Source of the DNA: Bugula neritina
Lineage: Eukaryota > Bryozoa > Gymnolaemata > Cheilostomatida > Bugulidae
DNA length: 64,000 bases
Direction: 5' to 3'
NCBI GenBank assembly: GCA_964035545.1
Contig: OZ037768.1
Location: forward strand, 10,620,741 to 10,684,740
In this document: piece after piece, positions 1-46,150 of the stretch
Layout: every line of letters begins with the position of its first letter
How positions within the stretch are numbered: the stretch's first letter is position 1
Translations under genes and position numbers: made by a program
Notes under the pieces: generated by a model
Told to the model about the DNA's origin: nothing
Databases searched by the model: none
What the model saw: the letters and a program-made list of their open reading frames with translations, nothing else

Positions 1-21729
<21,729 letters not shown>

Positions 21730-21807
21730 ACTTTCTCGGTTTATTGCCAATATATCAAGTATTAGGGTTTACATTCAGACATTTTATTCAAGCTTTATTT
21801 TTCTACT

Positions 21808-21813
21808 AATAAA
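21808..21813 (+). terminator. Candidate poly(A) signal of NBEAL
   Basis: AATAAA lies 79 bases after the stop codon, in an AT-rich stretch with no coding signal. This would give a short 3' UTR. Confidence 0.5.
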
Positions 21814-21829
21814 GTTAGTATATTGTTAA

Positions 21830-22851
21830 TTTTTTTATTTTTACTGTAAAGTAATGTACTAAGTGATTTTTGAACGATATTCTTATAATCTAATATCTTT
21901 GTTTTATTATTTATGGTATACAAAAGGAAATTACAATATCTATTCATATTATATATTCTTGATGAAGTAAATTTCAATTTTTATAAAGTTGAATTTGTAG
22001 AATTTTTTTATCTAACTATGCATAAATAGTTTATTTATTGCTCAATTGACTCTTGAATGTTTGCTCTCCTCAGCAGGTGCAAATAAACTACTTAATTCTT
22101 CTCTAAATGTGTTTTACTTTCCAAGTCATTGGAATAATGATGCCGCATATTCCTTGAAGTATCACGCTTGTGTATTAATTTAGAATCTCACCTTTGCTAG
22201 CTGCCACTGGTCTGTTCAGCTGACATTGCCTGACAAGTCATGAATGTCTTAAAAATGAAACATCCCATTTTATAATGAATAGTGACGTAACTATAAATGG
22301 AACTGTTGGTACTTGATTAGGATAATACTGTTAGCTCTTCTATATATTAATAAGCAATATGAACATTTACACAGTTTGACTATAATATGATGCAGCTGCC
22401 TGCATTCAATTCAAACTTGTAAAGCCCTCTCTTTATATTTTAAGAGCTATAGCAAATCAAGCTGTAGGTCACTCGAATGTGATGCTTCGCTGTTGTTGTC
22501 CACTCTGCCCTATCTCACGGGTATCAATTTGATATTACAGGGATTAATTACTTGTATGTTTGAAAGATGCCGATTTTATGGAGAAATATTTACATTATTT
22601 AGCTGAGATCTTGCTTCTATTTTAAAGTGTGGGCAGTGCGGCAAGCTGATGAAGGTAATGACTTAGTATTACGTAACATGACCAGGGACTACTGCACTAG
22701 CGTTGGTTGGACTGGCAATGTTTTATTTAAACACATAAAATCATTATAGCATGAATCCTTATCAGTTTGAAAAGTTTGCTGAGTTGAATTTTAGATAATT
22801 ATTATACTACTTGGATAGGATAAGCTGTCAACTGACCTGCGTCTTATCTAG
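21830..22851. other. NBEAL-SLC6 intergenic region
   Basis: No frame here resembles a protein. It should hold the SLC6 promoter and possibly a first non-coding exon: bases up to 22649 followed by gtaatg look like an exon end with a donor. No TATA box or other site can be assigned with confidence. Confidence 0.4.
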
Positions 22852-32746
<9,895 letters not shown>

Positions 32747-34479
32747 ACAAACTACACAACTTACAAGCAACAACTTACATCTCATTTACGCATGAGTAAA
32801 CTTTGCAAGATGTGCTTATCTATTTCTTTTGTCTGATAATATAATTTATAATATTATCCAAAGTTGGTCAGGCTAATATTTTCATTATTCCAGGTATTGA
32901 AGAGTTACAGAGAGCTTGAAACTTGTAATTGCTTTCAATAATAGTTTTTGACATCTTTGAAATCGTTAACACTATTGAATACATACTCATTAGTTATAAA
33001 TATTTATTTTGTTTAGGTTGAAACTATAGCTTGCTCAAAATGCTTTGGTGGCTTTCCTGTCTGCCAGAGATATTGCAAATTTTTATAACTTTTTACGTTT
33101 TAGCTCCTTTTTTAAAAAACACTTTTCCCAACTGATGCAACAGTCTATTTTTAGAAAAATTGTTTGCTAGAAACTCTATTAATAAATCTTAGTCATCTGT
33201 CGATAAAGTCGAGTCTGATGTTGCGAGATGCTGTTTATATGATTCTGTTTTAAAAGATCTCTATGTGGTGCATTAATTTACCCGTATACACAACTTTTTA
33301 AAGCACTATTTTGAAATCTGAAGTTTCTAAGCTATTTTTTTTCAAGATTTAAATTAAGAAACCTGTAACATAACTAGTAATATTTGGACATAGAAAACTT
33401 TGGCAAGTGTTATAAAATTCAAATCAACCACTAGCAAACATCATGATGATAGCCACACCACTGTAAGCACTGCCATATTGTTTAGAGTTGAATATATTGC
33501 ATCAAGGAGTATTTCCATCTATAGCAAATTACTGCAAATCTAGTTTCAATTCGAGGAGTTGGACAGTACAATAAAACAAAAATTAAGATTAAAACATAAC
33601 CATGCAAACAACTGATGTTGCATTTTTTTAAATTATGGTACGTACTTGGTTAAAAATAATAGCACATTCAAAAACTAATAAATTACTTAAAGTTCCAAAG
33701 CATATTTTTGTTTGAGTAAAACTCAATTCATTGTAAAAAAACATTCAACAGTGCAAAATGTTTCAAATTATAAATTTTATTAATATATTTTATGCTGCAT
33801 TTAAAATCAATATTTCAAGTTATTTAAAAACAAATATATTCATGTACGAACTAGAACATTAAAACCAGGTCATAATTACAAATATACTAACTTAGTACCA
33901 ACATGTTGAGTTATGACTATATTGAGTATTTTACTTTCTTTCTACAAGAGTACATAAATAAAGCAATATAATATTGAATAAGTAAAGAAATATAATGATT
34001 GTCAAATAATACAATGTCACGGCAATATCATATAGAGATACCAATCACACTACATTTGCCACAACTGTGATTGGTGAAAAGCCAGTTGAAGATAATGAAA
34101 ATCATGTTTAAATTGACGGAAATACATGAACTCTCAAGGTTACAATAATTACGATAGAATAAGCATACTAGTTGGTATCAGTAGTGTCAGAGGGATATGC
34201 AGATGTACAACAATAAATATAATTTTTCTGTCTTTAATCAAATTGTTTTATACGTGACACACATTCAAGCACTATCTTTCTTTCAAACTATACTACAGTT
34301 ACAATTAATACAAACTACAGACCAGAAATAGCAAAAATGTATAATAATTATTTTCAAGCTGGAAATGTGAAAAACTCAAATCAAAACCTTTAACCATCAA
34401 CACAGTGTACTTATAATTCACAAACTTGTTTCTATCACAATATTATTTTTGTAAATTCTCATTTTCTCTATAAACAATG
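32747..34479. other. Convergent 3' region between SLC6 (+) and laminin beta (-)
   Basis: Both genes end into this AT-rich interval and no coding frame is seen. AATAAA on the + strand at 33181-33186 is the first candidate signal for SLC6. On the - strand AATAAA at 33776-33781, or ATTAAA at 34233-34238, could serve the laminin gene. If the distal signals are used, the two 3' UTRs lie about 600 bases apart. Confidence 0.45.
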
Positions 34480-37400
34480 TTAAGTCGTAGTATCGGTTGC
34501 CTCACAGGTGCTGTGGTGGGTTTCGGCGGCAGTTAGTGTGATGATGTGCGCATCAACTTGGGCCGTCAGCCTGTCTATTTCCTCCTGTAAACCTGTCATC
34601 ACTTTCTCGTTATCTTCCAGCTGCTTGTTCATAGCTGCAACACATGGAATCAACATTAGTACCACAGGTTTCTAAGCTCTCAGAGTTGAAAGTCATTTTT
34701 AACTTATTCATAGCTGCAATACATTGTGTGGGTAAAGAATCAATATTAGTACCACAGGTTTGGTTATTCTACCAAGTTTCAACACCCTCAGAGTTGAAGG
34801 TCATCTTTAAATTATTCTACTGAATCAGAATATATTCGTTGCAATTTGTTAAAATATTCCATGACGTATGAAGGTTTTTATCAGACTTGATATAGAAGTA
34901 TATGGAAGTATCAGGTTAAGCTGAGTAACAGAAAGAGATAAGTTAAGTGTCTTCAAGTTGTTTCTTTATGATACACATTATCTCTTGGGAATGATCTAAG
35001 TGGCTACATTAGCTAGATATCAGCATATTATGCAGCTGATGGTTAACCTCAGCTCCAATACTAGCATCACCCTGCATGTCATGTGACCAAAGAACCACAC
35101 GGCTACTGTTTGGTTTGCACCTACAAGAATGAAGATAGATACTGATTACCTCACACTACATTATTAATCATACTTACTTGTTAAAGTTATATTATTTGAA
35201 GTCAGCGATGTGGCAAGCTGACCCGCCCTCTTCAATAATGCCACAGATCTCTCGTAAGCCGACAGACTTGCGTTGTGTCGCTCAGCAATCTTCTCCGGTA
35301 CTCCTGTATAGTTTGATTCAATCGTCTTGGAATCCTAGAAACAAGCACTTATGATGTAACAGAGTAATAGCGTATGCAAGCAGACATCCTGCGTATAGTT
35401 AAAGTAGCTCTAGATACATTCTCTTTAAACTCAAAATACAACAAAAACAATGATAAGTTGTTAAAGTGCCTGTTCGGCAGCTCTTGTAACAGTAAGTTTG
35501 GATTGCGTGGCTATAATTTGCTGTTTTACTAGTTTGCTGACTAAGCATTAAAACATAAGAGAGAAAGAGAAGATGACTCCCTACCAGTTCCGCCTGATCA
35601 GCATGTCTCCTGGCCAACTCTGCTTCACTTTTAGCCTGATCCACATTCTGGCCATTAGCCGTGTTTATCGTGCCCAGGTTCTTTACTTCAACATACAGGT
35701 TGTTTACGAGAGTTCTAAGGGCGCGCGCCTTCTTCGAGGCTGAGGTCATTGTATCACCGATCTGAAGAGGAATCAAACTCACACAGTTAGCTGCACGCAG
35801 AGTACCAGTTGAAAGTAAAGAAGAAATCCACATGTTGGTTTTAGACAACTTCAATATAAGTAATTGTAATCGGGAAAAAAATCAAACATACAGCTTTGAG
35901 GCTTTCCCTGGTCTCAGCAATATCTTCCTTAGCGTTGCTAATAGCAACAACTGAATCATTTTGAGCTTTCCTGGCGTCAGAGAGTTTCTTGTTTAGATTA
36001 TTAACTTGTTGTAGAATCTCATTAGCTGATTTACTACAAACATAAAATACAAGACAATGAAAATGCCAACGTGTATCGCCATAAAACCCCAACACTCATT
36101 TCTCAAGGCTAAATATCTCAGCTTTGAAAAAACTTTAAATATTGAAATAACCAAACATTTCATTATTGAAATGTTAGCTGAAAAACTAAAAAAAATAATA
36201 TACACATAAATTATATTAAAATTTATTTTAATATATGTTAAGATTTTAAAATTATTCATAAAACAGCAGGCATTACAACTTTTAACAAAAAAACCATTTT
36301 CTTTCAACAGTTTGTGATTCTTGTTTAGCTACAAAATGCAAGATGTGAAAGTTGGAAATTGTCTGCCCACAGTTCAATAGATAATATACGAGTATTCCTC
36401 GTTTTTTTAATAGATAATTTAGCCTGAGAACCTTCAGCTGACCTCCTCAGTAAGCTGATTGGCTACACATATGACAAGAGTTTGCACATCCTTTACCGAA
36501 AGCCCCCCTCCTCAGGTTTAATGCAATGACTACGTATAACTTGATGATGTGTCCTCTTTCTGGCATGTAACTATCAAAACCTGCTCCAATCTACTAGTGA
36601 ATAGACTGACCTCGCGTTGTCAGCTCTTTCTTTTAGTTTCTCTGACGTGGCCAGGTCTGCTGCGGTCTCGTTTAGGATTTGATCAATGTTGGTGAGATTC
36701 TTTATTGTTTCATTGATCTGATTGGCTAATGCCTCAATCCTTCCAAGCTCAATCGATATATTCAGCTCTAGAACTCTCTCAGCCACCTTGTAACATAATA
36801 TTGTCAAGTTTGATAACCTTAAATAGATTCAGAGAAGTAACCTTACAGAGAAAATAGCAAACAGTAAAGTAATGTATTAATCTAGAAATTACAATTTTAT
36901 TTTGGATTCATAAAAATATTTTTAATATTCTCATTTACGAGATTGTTAGACACACTCAGGGCGTAAAAGACAAACTATGCATGGGATAATATCCAGGCTG
37001 TAAAAGAGCCATATAATTGCTCAAGCTTAAAAACAATAATCTAAATATATAAACAATAACCAATAAAAAAATAAATTAACTGTAGAGAAGTAAGCAGGTC
37101 GAATAGATACGCCTTTACACATAACACGTGTAACATTCATTACAAGAACGTAAAATAACGCACTGTAATGACATCTTGTGGAGTTACTTTATCTTCACCA
37201 AGAAACTCTCCAATAGTGTTGAGTGTATCAGTTAAATTAAGGTTAGCAGATGTAGCCTCCTCTAAAACAGCTGCGGCAGCGATGTTGGACTCATTGGCAG
37301 CAATTAGTGTGACATCCGCTTCAACATTCGCATCTTCAAACTAAAATCAAACGCTTTTTAGAAGAGCTATTCAAAAACTAAGCATAGAAAAGCCTTTTAA

Positions 37401-39550
37401 GTGCTTCCAAATATTGAAGTTAGTGAAAAATTAATTAGCTTGGAAAGGTTTAGTGATGGTCTATAAAAAACATAAGATTTATTCTCATATTTCAAGTAAA
37501 CAGCAATTGTGATTTTTTGTACCACAGGCTACAAGGCATTATAGCCCAACGTCAATATTATATATTTAAAATACAGTCTTTGCTATTAATGTTTTAAACA
37601 AAAAAATAAATTGAAATTTTTTTTAACATAGATTAAAAAGTGGAATAACACAAAAAGACATGCGGGTTTTAATTACAGAGAGTGTTCTTACACTATGTAA
37701 CAGTGAAGACATAACACTTACATAAAATTACACAGACTTACATGGATTTGAGCTGCAACTTTCTAGAAATGCATTGAACTCAAATTATATGCATACAGTA
37801 TAGAATATAATCAATGAGTGCGCGATTGCGTGCATAACTTTGCTAAAACCAAAACTCTTAAATTATTTGTTATATGATTCAATACAAACATGTACACTTC
37901 AACTAAATAGAAATATTGAAACTAAACTATCACAAATAGCATTTTAAAACTTACCTCTTTCTTCAAAGAGTTAGCGCTCAACGTCTTATTGTCGGCAATA
38001 TCTTCAGCCTGCTCTATGGTGTTCATTGCAGAAATGACCTTGCCTTGTGCTCCGTTAGTACAGCTGTTACCTTTGCCACATGAGCCACAGCCACCTCCGC
38101 CACATGCTGCATCGCAATACTGATCCGGTAGGAATGGAGATTTCACATCGCAAACCTACAATACAACCAGTTCAGCTAGGTGTGCACATGTAACAGTTCA
38201 GCTGCGTGTGCACATGTAACAGTTCAGCTGCGTGTGCACATGTAACAGTTCAGCTATGTGTGCATATGCAACAGTTTAGCTATGTGTGCATATGCAACAG
38301 TTTAGCTATGTGTGTAATAAACAATCATATGCGAGGAAGTTTATAAAATCATTGAGTAAAACTGCAATGAAATGTTGCATCAAGTTGATGAAGTTTTGTC
38401 GAGCTACTAACCAGTTTGTTGATGTCTTCTAGTGTAGCTAGTTTGATCTCAGCGAGTTGTTGGTCAAACTCGTCAAGTGCCTCCGTATTCTCTCGAGTCT
38501 TGTTGGTGAACTCCTCATCATTAGTCTCCAACATATCAATAGTATCATTCTGTAGAGCTAGGGCTTCTGTCACGAGGTCCTTGGTTTGTGACGCTTCATC
38601 CAGGTACGACTGAGAGCTACAAAGTTTTTCATAAGTTTATATAGTTGTAAACTTTACATATACTGTATTCATACTTACCTTTTGATATGCATTTGGTGAA
38701 TTGTCAAAGCTAATGTTCATGTTAAGTTCTTTACTAATTATATAATACAAACAGCATTGCATAGTACATACTCACATTGGGCAGACAACTACCACTGTCT
38801 GAATTTTCAAAGACTAGAATAATTTATTTTACATCCTTTTAACTTACTGCAAACTGTTACAATAAAAGCAGTATGAATCTCTCAACACTCACAGTTGTTC
38901 ATTAGCTTGAATGGTTTTATACGCCCCAACGATATCCTCCTGCACTGCTTTGTCTACGTCAATTTTCTGCGCTTGAGCAAACTGCAGAAGTTCTGCAATC
39001 TGCAGTTCTAAAGCAGACAGATGGCTCTCTGTCTGGGCAACTTCCTTGTTGGTCTCTTTGAGGTCGTTATCCAGTACAGCAATCTCACTCTGTGCACTCT
39101 CAAGTAGCAGTCTGAAACACACGGATGTGCGCTATATGTTAGTTGTATTACTATTCTAACTACTATAAATATAATACAGTTACATAATTCCATATGAAAC
39201 TACACGTTTCAATTATTGTATAAGTTACTGAACATCGCACAATTGCTATCTATAAATAATGTGAACCAAAATGGTTGTTTGTAACAAAAGTTTTATAAAT
39301 TATATTTTAAATTTAAAAAGAAACTAGCTACATGATCTTACAAACAATTTCCTTTTACTAGCTACTCACCTAATTTGATCTAGACTTAGCTCCATCTCAT
39401 CCAAACTAGCCTCACTCTTGTTAAAGTTATTTATTATCATTTGAATTTTTCCGAGCGTGTCTTCTATCTTCTGAAATTGCTCATCAAATACGCCAACAGC
39501 GCCTTGGGATTTGGTTACATTCACCTGCACCAGCATGTCATCCGTTCTCT
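34480..39550 (-). other. LAMB: Laminin beta segment: coiled coil and beta-knob
   Basis: Exons in transcript order: 39550-39370, 39111-38893, 38616-38412, 38155-37955, 37340-37164, 36786-36611, 36033-35892, 35761-35585, 35334-35178, 34634-34480. The translation is a heptad-rich helix ([19 protein letters not shown], for example). It is interrupted in exon 38155-37955 by a short Cys/Gly cluster, [19 protein letters not shown], which matches the beta-knob that splits the coiled coil in laminin beta chains. Confidence 0.95.
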
Positions 39551-42500
39551 CTGCATTATGAGAATACAAGAGTTATTCTACCCTGACACTTTACAGCGGG
39601 AGGGGGGGGAGAGTAGAGTAAATGCAATACTGATTAACATCCATTGCTCAACGTTCATAGGCTATACTTTAAAGTTGAACCCAGAGAGTTCAGCAATGCA
39701 TCATATATAATATATATTATTTATAACATAATGTAATATAATATGTAATAATATAATCCAGCCTGCTTAACTATAGTATTTTAAATGTATATTAAAACTG
39801 TTTTATTTTAAATTTTTGATTTTTATTTATTAAATAAACCCAGCAAGCCGCATCAGATAAGCTAGAAAATGACACTCTACAAATACACATTTTCAACATG
39901 ACCAACATGCCAGAAGAACAATTCAGGTTTGGAGTGATTATATATACCTTTCCTTATCTTATCACCCTGTTAGCACATGTAAGTACACGTCAGCATACAA
40001 CTGTCTTACCTCTCAAAGTCTTCACAATACTGTCCCAGTTGTCAAAGCATTCTCCACAAGGCACACAGTTGGGCAGATCTCCGGTAGTGCCTCTATCACA
40101 CCTGTCACACTTCAACCCGGTTATACCTTCTAGACAGACGCACTGCCCTGAGGTTGGGTCGCATTGCAGGGTCTCTGAGCCGTCTGGGTTACAATCACAG
40201 GCTAAAACATAATAATATAAATAGTAACATCACACTAAACAAAGTGATAATTTATAGTAAGTATGTAGTGACACAAACACTGATAGATGATATAAAACAG
40301 GCTGAACTACTACATTATTATTATTATATGCATGTTGAAACATACATGCATTTTTACAAATATACCTACATTCCACTTGTATAGATACAACTGTTTCTAA
40401 ATAATAAATCTGCAGCAAAGTTGACTTATACACTGTGTTTCCAAACTCCTGATTATGCAATAGATTTTTCATTTGGAAGCAGTAGCATTGAATGAAACCA
40501 CAACTACAAATTATATTTGCATAATGGGAAGTAATGGTACAATTTCTGGTATGCCAACACCTAGACATTGCACACAGCTACAGTTACTGGTGACAATAAG
40601 CAATACTTACCAAAGCATTGGGCCACAGGATCACCATAGTAGAGGTCTGGACACTGATCACACCTCTTGCCACCTCGTCCTGCTATACACTGACACTGGC
40701 CATCAAACTCGTTACACTGAGGAGAGAGACTTCCTTCATTGTCGCACATACAAGGTTCGCAGCCGACCCCGCTGGCCAGCTTCCAATGGTCCTGAGCGCA
40801 CTGGTCACATGACTCACCGATGACGTTGGGTAGACACGGGCACTGTCCAGTCTGTCTATTGCATGGCTCAGTGGCGTTACGGTCAGCTCCCAGCCAGTTG
40901 CATGTGCAAGCTGAAATGTTGATATGAATATGTTTAATTTAGATTGTCACACAACACACACGCACGCGCGCGCGCACACACACACACCACACACACACTC
41001 ACGCAACACTCTCGCAGCACACCAGTTATAACCTGTCATATCATGAGTTTATATTACCTAAGACAGCTGTGTCTACTCTAATTAACATACTGTAGGTTTC
41101 AAATACTATAATTAATACTAAACAGAGTTATCAAAGTTATTATTAAGTTGAATTATAGTTAGAGATAGTCAGTATGACTCATTACATAAATTAATAGAAT
41201 GCTGCAACATATTCACAGGTGAAATTCAGAACTAGCTTTATAGCTCCTCATTTTTCCAGTGATAAATTTTATTGCCTTTTACTGAAATCATAGTCTGTGC
41301 ATAGCATATAGAGACAATTCGTTCAACTGAATAAGTTTTCATCTTATAGCTATGAGCCAAGAAACCTCGAACTTAAAAATATTTACACTAAACACAGTGA
41401 AATCATTTGAACATTTTTCATATGATTTTAACAAATACATTAAATTATGCAGGAAGGTATTAAAATGCCATCAACATTCTGTAAACACAACAATTACAAT
41501 ATTTTCATTTCTTTCTTTCCAGCAAGTATTTCTACAGATATCCCTATGAGTACTTCAAGAAAAGGGGCAAAACATTCTAACAGCTGTGAAAACATTTGCC
41601 AGCTTAGAAACAGGTGCCAACAGATTTTCTGTTATCGACTTGGAGGCTGCCATTAGCTCTAATCACATGACATTTATTCTTCGCTGATCAACAGTGAAAA
41701 AACTGTTCAACAAAACAAAGCCCTGGGCCCCTATGCACAATACCTTTTTTTTACTAATTTTTACATTTATACTCAAAATATTATCCACATCACACTGATT
41801 GAAATACTAATGATCTCCTAGCCAATGAGAATATACGTACCAACACAGGAGTGCTCCACGGCGTTACCGTGGAAACCCTTGGCGCAACGTTCGCAGTTGT
41901 CTCCTTCTGTATCGTACTGGCACTTGAGACAGCGGCCAGTGTCAGCGTCACAGCTGCCGGGTATCTCCATATCTATACTATAATTACATCCTTCCAAACA
42001 GGAAGTGCATGTGCCGTTAGCAACCAGTGGATTTCCGTAGTGGTTGATGGCGCATTCTTCGCATCTATCACCTGAAACATACAGCATTGTCTGAACGCCT
42101 TTTTAAAATGTTATAGTTTCTTTCTTATAATTTCGAGGCTCAGCTAGTAATGCGGTAATGCCGATGTAATGGACTAAATGTAATAGAGTTATGATATACA
42201 AAGTTGCTATTAAGTTGAACTTGTAAAGCTTGTTCAGGCCTTCAGCTCTTCAGTTTTATTGGCAGAAATGTAGAGTTTCAGTGTTTAATAGAAATGCGGT
42301 TGTGGCAGGTAAATTTTTTTTTAGAATTTCAAGAAAAAATTATGTGATCTGTTCAATATCTCTGTAAACTAGAGTTGTAAAATTATACTGCCACCAGCAC
42401 TGTGTACCAGGGCGGTGATGCTACTTAAATATTACCATTATCACTGTAAGGTGTTGTTATAATATTCAGCCACTATTACTATAACTAATGCTACTTTAGT

Positions 42501-45500
42501 TACTCCTATTACTATTACCAGCACACCTACCATTATTACTGCTACTTTAATTAGTACTATTACTATTACTACTATAACTACTATTACTACTACTACTACT
42601 ACTATTACTACTACTACTACTACTATTACTACTACTACTACTACTATTACTACTACTATTATTACTACTACTACTACAGTCATACACAATACTACTATAG
42701 TCATTACTAGCAGTTGCTATCATCATTATAGCAAAATATAACCAATATTTACTACCATCAAAACTACTCCTATACAGACTACTGAGTACTAAAATAATAT
42801 TACAGAATTGATAAAAGCATGTGTCCTAGATGATAATATAGGGAAAAAAAATCACAATTTCAAACAAATAAAGAACTTAGGCTATTGAAAGTTCTAAGTT
42901 GCTGCACTTGAATGTCCCAACACATCTATGCATACATTTGCTGACCTTACACTAAAACTAAAAAAATCTTTAGAAAGCCTTAAAATACTCACTCATTGGA
43001 AGCATTCCAAATGTTTATTTATGCGACAGATAAACAATACATCAGACCATATTCAGTATCTAAATATTTAGTTTCAAGGTTAAAATTGCACTTAACTTTT
43101 CAATGCATTATGGATTCTAGAATCAGTTGGCTAAACACAATGTTGATAATTTACCTGCGAATTCAGGTGGACAGTCACATATCATTGCCTTAGTTCTTTG
43201 GTCCAGAGAGCATGTGCTGGCATGTTGATAGCCACTACCTTCCCCGCCCGGACACATACACTTACTACACGGTATCTCAGATCCGAGACTAGGGTCTCCG
43301 TAGTATCCTATAAGTAGTGTCAATATGTACGTCAGCCTCATTCTGGCGACCAGTTCAATCCATAGAGTAATAGAAGTTGCGAGTTACTACAGCATTACCT
43401 AACTGACCCACAGTACAGCTAGTACTATAAGATGCTACTCTTGCCAGCACCGCAATGACTAATACAATGTAGTAGAATGTAGATGAACCACTAAGATATG
43501 TAACAACACAGCTTGAGCCATAAAACAGTTTTTATAGCCTAATTGCAACAAAAACTGAGAATAGGCTTTTAATGATGAGTGTGATTGGCTGGTGATATTA
43601 ATTAGTTATCTCATCTAGTCAGTCAATACAGAACGTGGTGAATAATACATCAGATATATAAACACAGCTATCCTTGTTTATGAGGTGATGGACAGATAAA
43701 ATAAAGTGTTTGTGGTTGGAAAAACTTTCATTCATGTTATATTTAGTATACAGGAGGAGGGGGTCAGCTAGGAGAGGTCAACTGGTTCAAACTAGACATA
43801 AAACTCTCTTCAAGTGCTGCCTTGAAGGGCTTTCACCAGAGAACTCAACTTCAACAAAGAACTTGGAGTTATTTTGATAATTATCAAGACTGGATTATTT
43901 AACTGGTTATTATGATGGTAACATTGCATTTAGTGCAAACTGTAGTGTATAGTCTGAGCATAGTGTATAGTCTGAGTATAGTATATAGTCCGGGTATAGT
44001 GTATAGTCTGAGTATAGTGTGTAGTCTGAGTATAGTGTATAGTCTGAGTGTAGTGTATAGTCTGAGTATAGTGTATAGTCTGAGTATAGTGTATAGCCTG
44101 AGTATAGTGTGTAGTCTGAGTATAGTATATAGTCTGAGTATAGTGTATAGTCTGAGTATAGTATATAGTCTGAGTATAGTGTGTAGTCTGAGTATAGTGT
44201 ATAGTCTGAGTATAGTGTATAGTCTGAGTATAGTGTATAGTCTGAGTATAGTGTATAGTCTGAGTATAGTGTATAGTCTGAGTATAGTGTATAGTCTGAG
44301 TATAGTGTGTAGTCTGAGTATAGTGTATAGTCTGAGTATACTCTCCATACAGTACGTACAATATAACATTACTTACTCTATATACAGCATCTAAATATAT
44401 GACTTACCATCCATACAGTACCTACATATGTGACTTACTCTCCATACAGTACGTACACATAATATGACTCACCGTTCATGCAGGCGTCACACTTGTCCCC
44501 CACAGTATTATCTCGGCACTCGAGACAGACTCCAGTCACATCTTCACACTCATCAGCGTGACCGTTACACTGACAGAGTTCACAGTGAGGAAAGTTGAAC
44601 ATCCCCTTGTCACATTTGTCACACGCTCGGTCGCGGATATTATTCTTGCACAGACATTTACCATCTACTGGGTCACAAATATTGTCACGAGCTCCTTGTC
44701 CATCGCAGTTACACACTAAACGATACAATATCTACATGATACTGTCATAGAACAGAGTGGCTGTTGCAAGGACACGGCAGAGTAAGACTTCAACTTAAAT
44801 ATCACGGTGTACAATATTTAAACAGTTTTGACCGTTGAAGGGTTTTTAAGCTCTAAAGTATCTCTTTGGTTTCCTATAAATGGCATAGAAAATTTAAAAA
44901 TTATTTATTACAAATTAAAATATATTTACTCTAAATATGACATATTTTATATACGCTGAAAATTATATTTTCTGCATTCTAAACGGCTTGTACTTAACAG
45001 TATTTCTAAAAATATATTGTAAACTATTAAACATATGGTGAATGAGCTATAATATAACCTGCCTCATATGAAACATAGAGAACTGTGCAACACTAAATAA
45101 AAAGTATTCATCATTCTTTTAATAAAAAATATTGGACTTCAATCACAAAAATATAAATTCTAAACACATACTTATTGAGCAGTCTATATACCTCTTATTA
45201 TCTAAAAGTTTGTAAAAGTCTGGCAAATTTCATGATCAACAAATTCCAACCAATCACAGTTCTATTCAATCAATGCAGGTCGATTAGGAATTTCTATGAA
45301 AAGAGGGCACAACTCTGATAATTCAATTATAATAAAAGTAGAAGAAATAGCACTTACAAAGGCAGCCCTGAGGTCCGAATCCATAAGCACCAGGCATGCA
45401 CATGTCACATCTTCTGCCGTTAACATTTGGCTTACAGTCACACTGGCCTCCGTATGGCTCACAGATGCGGCTGTTGGAGCCAGTCGGGTCGCAATCACAG

Positions 45501-46012
45501 TCTATAAAGCAATGTTACTTCTCAGCTGGACAAGTTACATATCTCAGCAAGTATGTATCTCAAACCTGATCATACAGTGTTAAAACTAACTGCTACTTTT
45601 ACATAGCCAACACAAGTAAATCTCCTTTTAGTTCCTAAAGCTGATGTAAACCTGATCGACATTAAAATAATGCAAGTGTTCAACAATGTATCACTTTTTT
45701 ATTTCTTACAATTACTTTGGGGAGGAGATGACTCTGTATAAAATAAAACACCCTCTCACCTAGAGCCTTGTTCTGAATGGCAGTGCCTATGCTGAACATG
45801 TACTTCTTACACTGAGCAGGGATATCTGCCACATTCACGACTTCATGCTCAAGATTATTGCAGTAAATTATCTGACCAACAGGCAAGGGGTTTGGCTCTT
45901 TCCTAACTGGAGCTTCAGTAAACACTGGGATTAGTGAAATCTGCAAGACAAGAAAAATCATGTAATTATCCACAACAGTGTGACAATTCTTCACAACAAC
46001 AGCTTGTATTGT

Positions 46013-46056
<44 letters not shown>

Positions 46057-46106
46057 AGAGAGAGGGGGGAGAGAGAGAGAGGGGAGAGAGAGAGGAGAGA
46101 GAGGGG

Positions 46107-46150
<44 letters not shown>

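Larger units (their letters stand above)
40010..45501 (-). other. LAMB: Laminin beta segment: second LE rod
   Basis: Exons in transcript order: 45501-45358, 44715-44473, 43307-43155, 42071-41841, 40910-40611, 40201-40010. The eight-cysteine LE pattern (CxCxxxG...CxCxxNVxGxxCxxC) recurs through all six exons and ends at [13 protein letters not shown], where the coiled coil begins. All junctions are phase 1, except where the coiled-coil exons follow. Confidence 0.95.

Noticed and set aside
43899-44394. Long open frames of 143-160 codons on both strands with repeating SLSIVY, TILRLY and TQTIHY
   Set aside because: They are produced by the 18-bp tandem repeat, whose length is a multiple of three; they are open on both strands at once and lie in a laminin intron.
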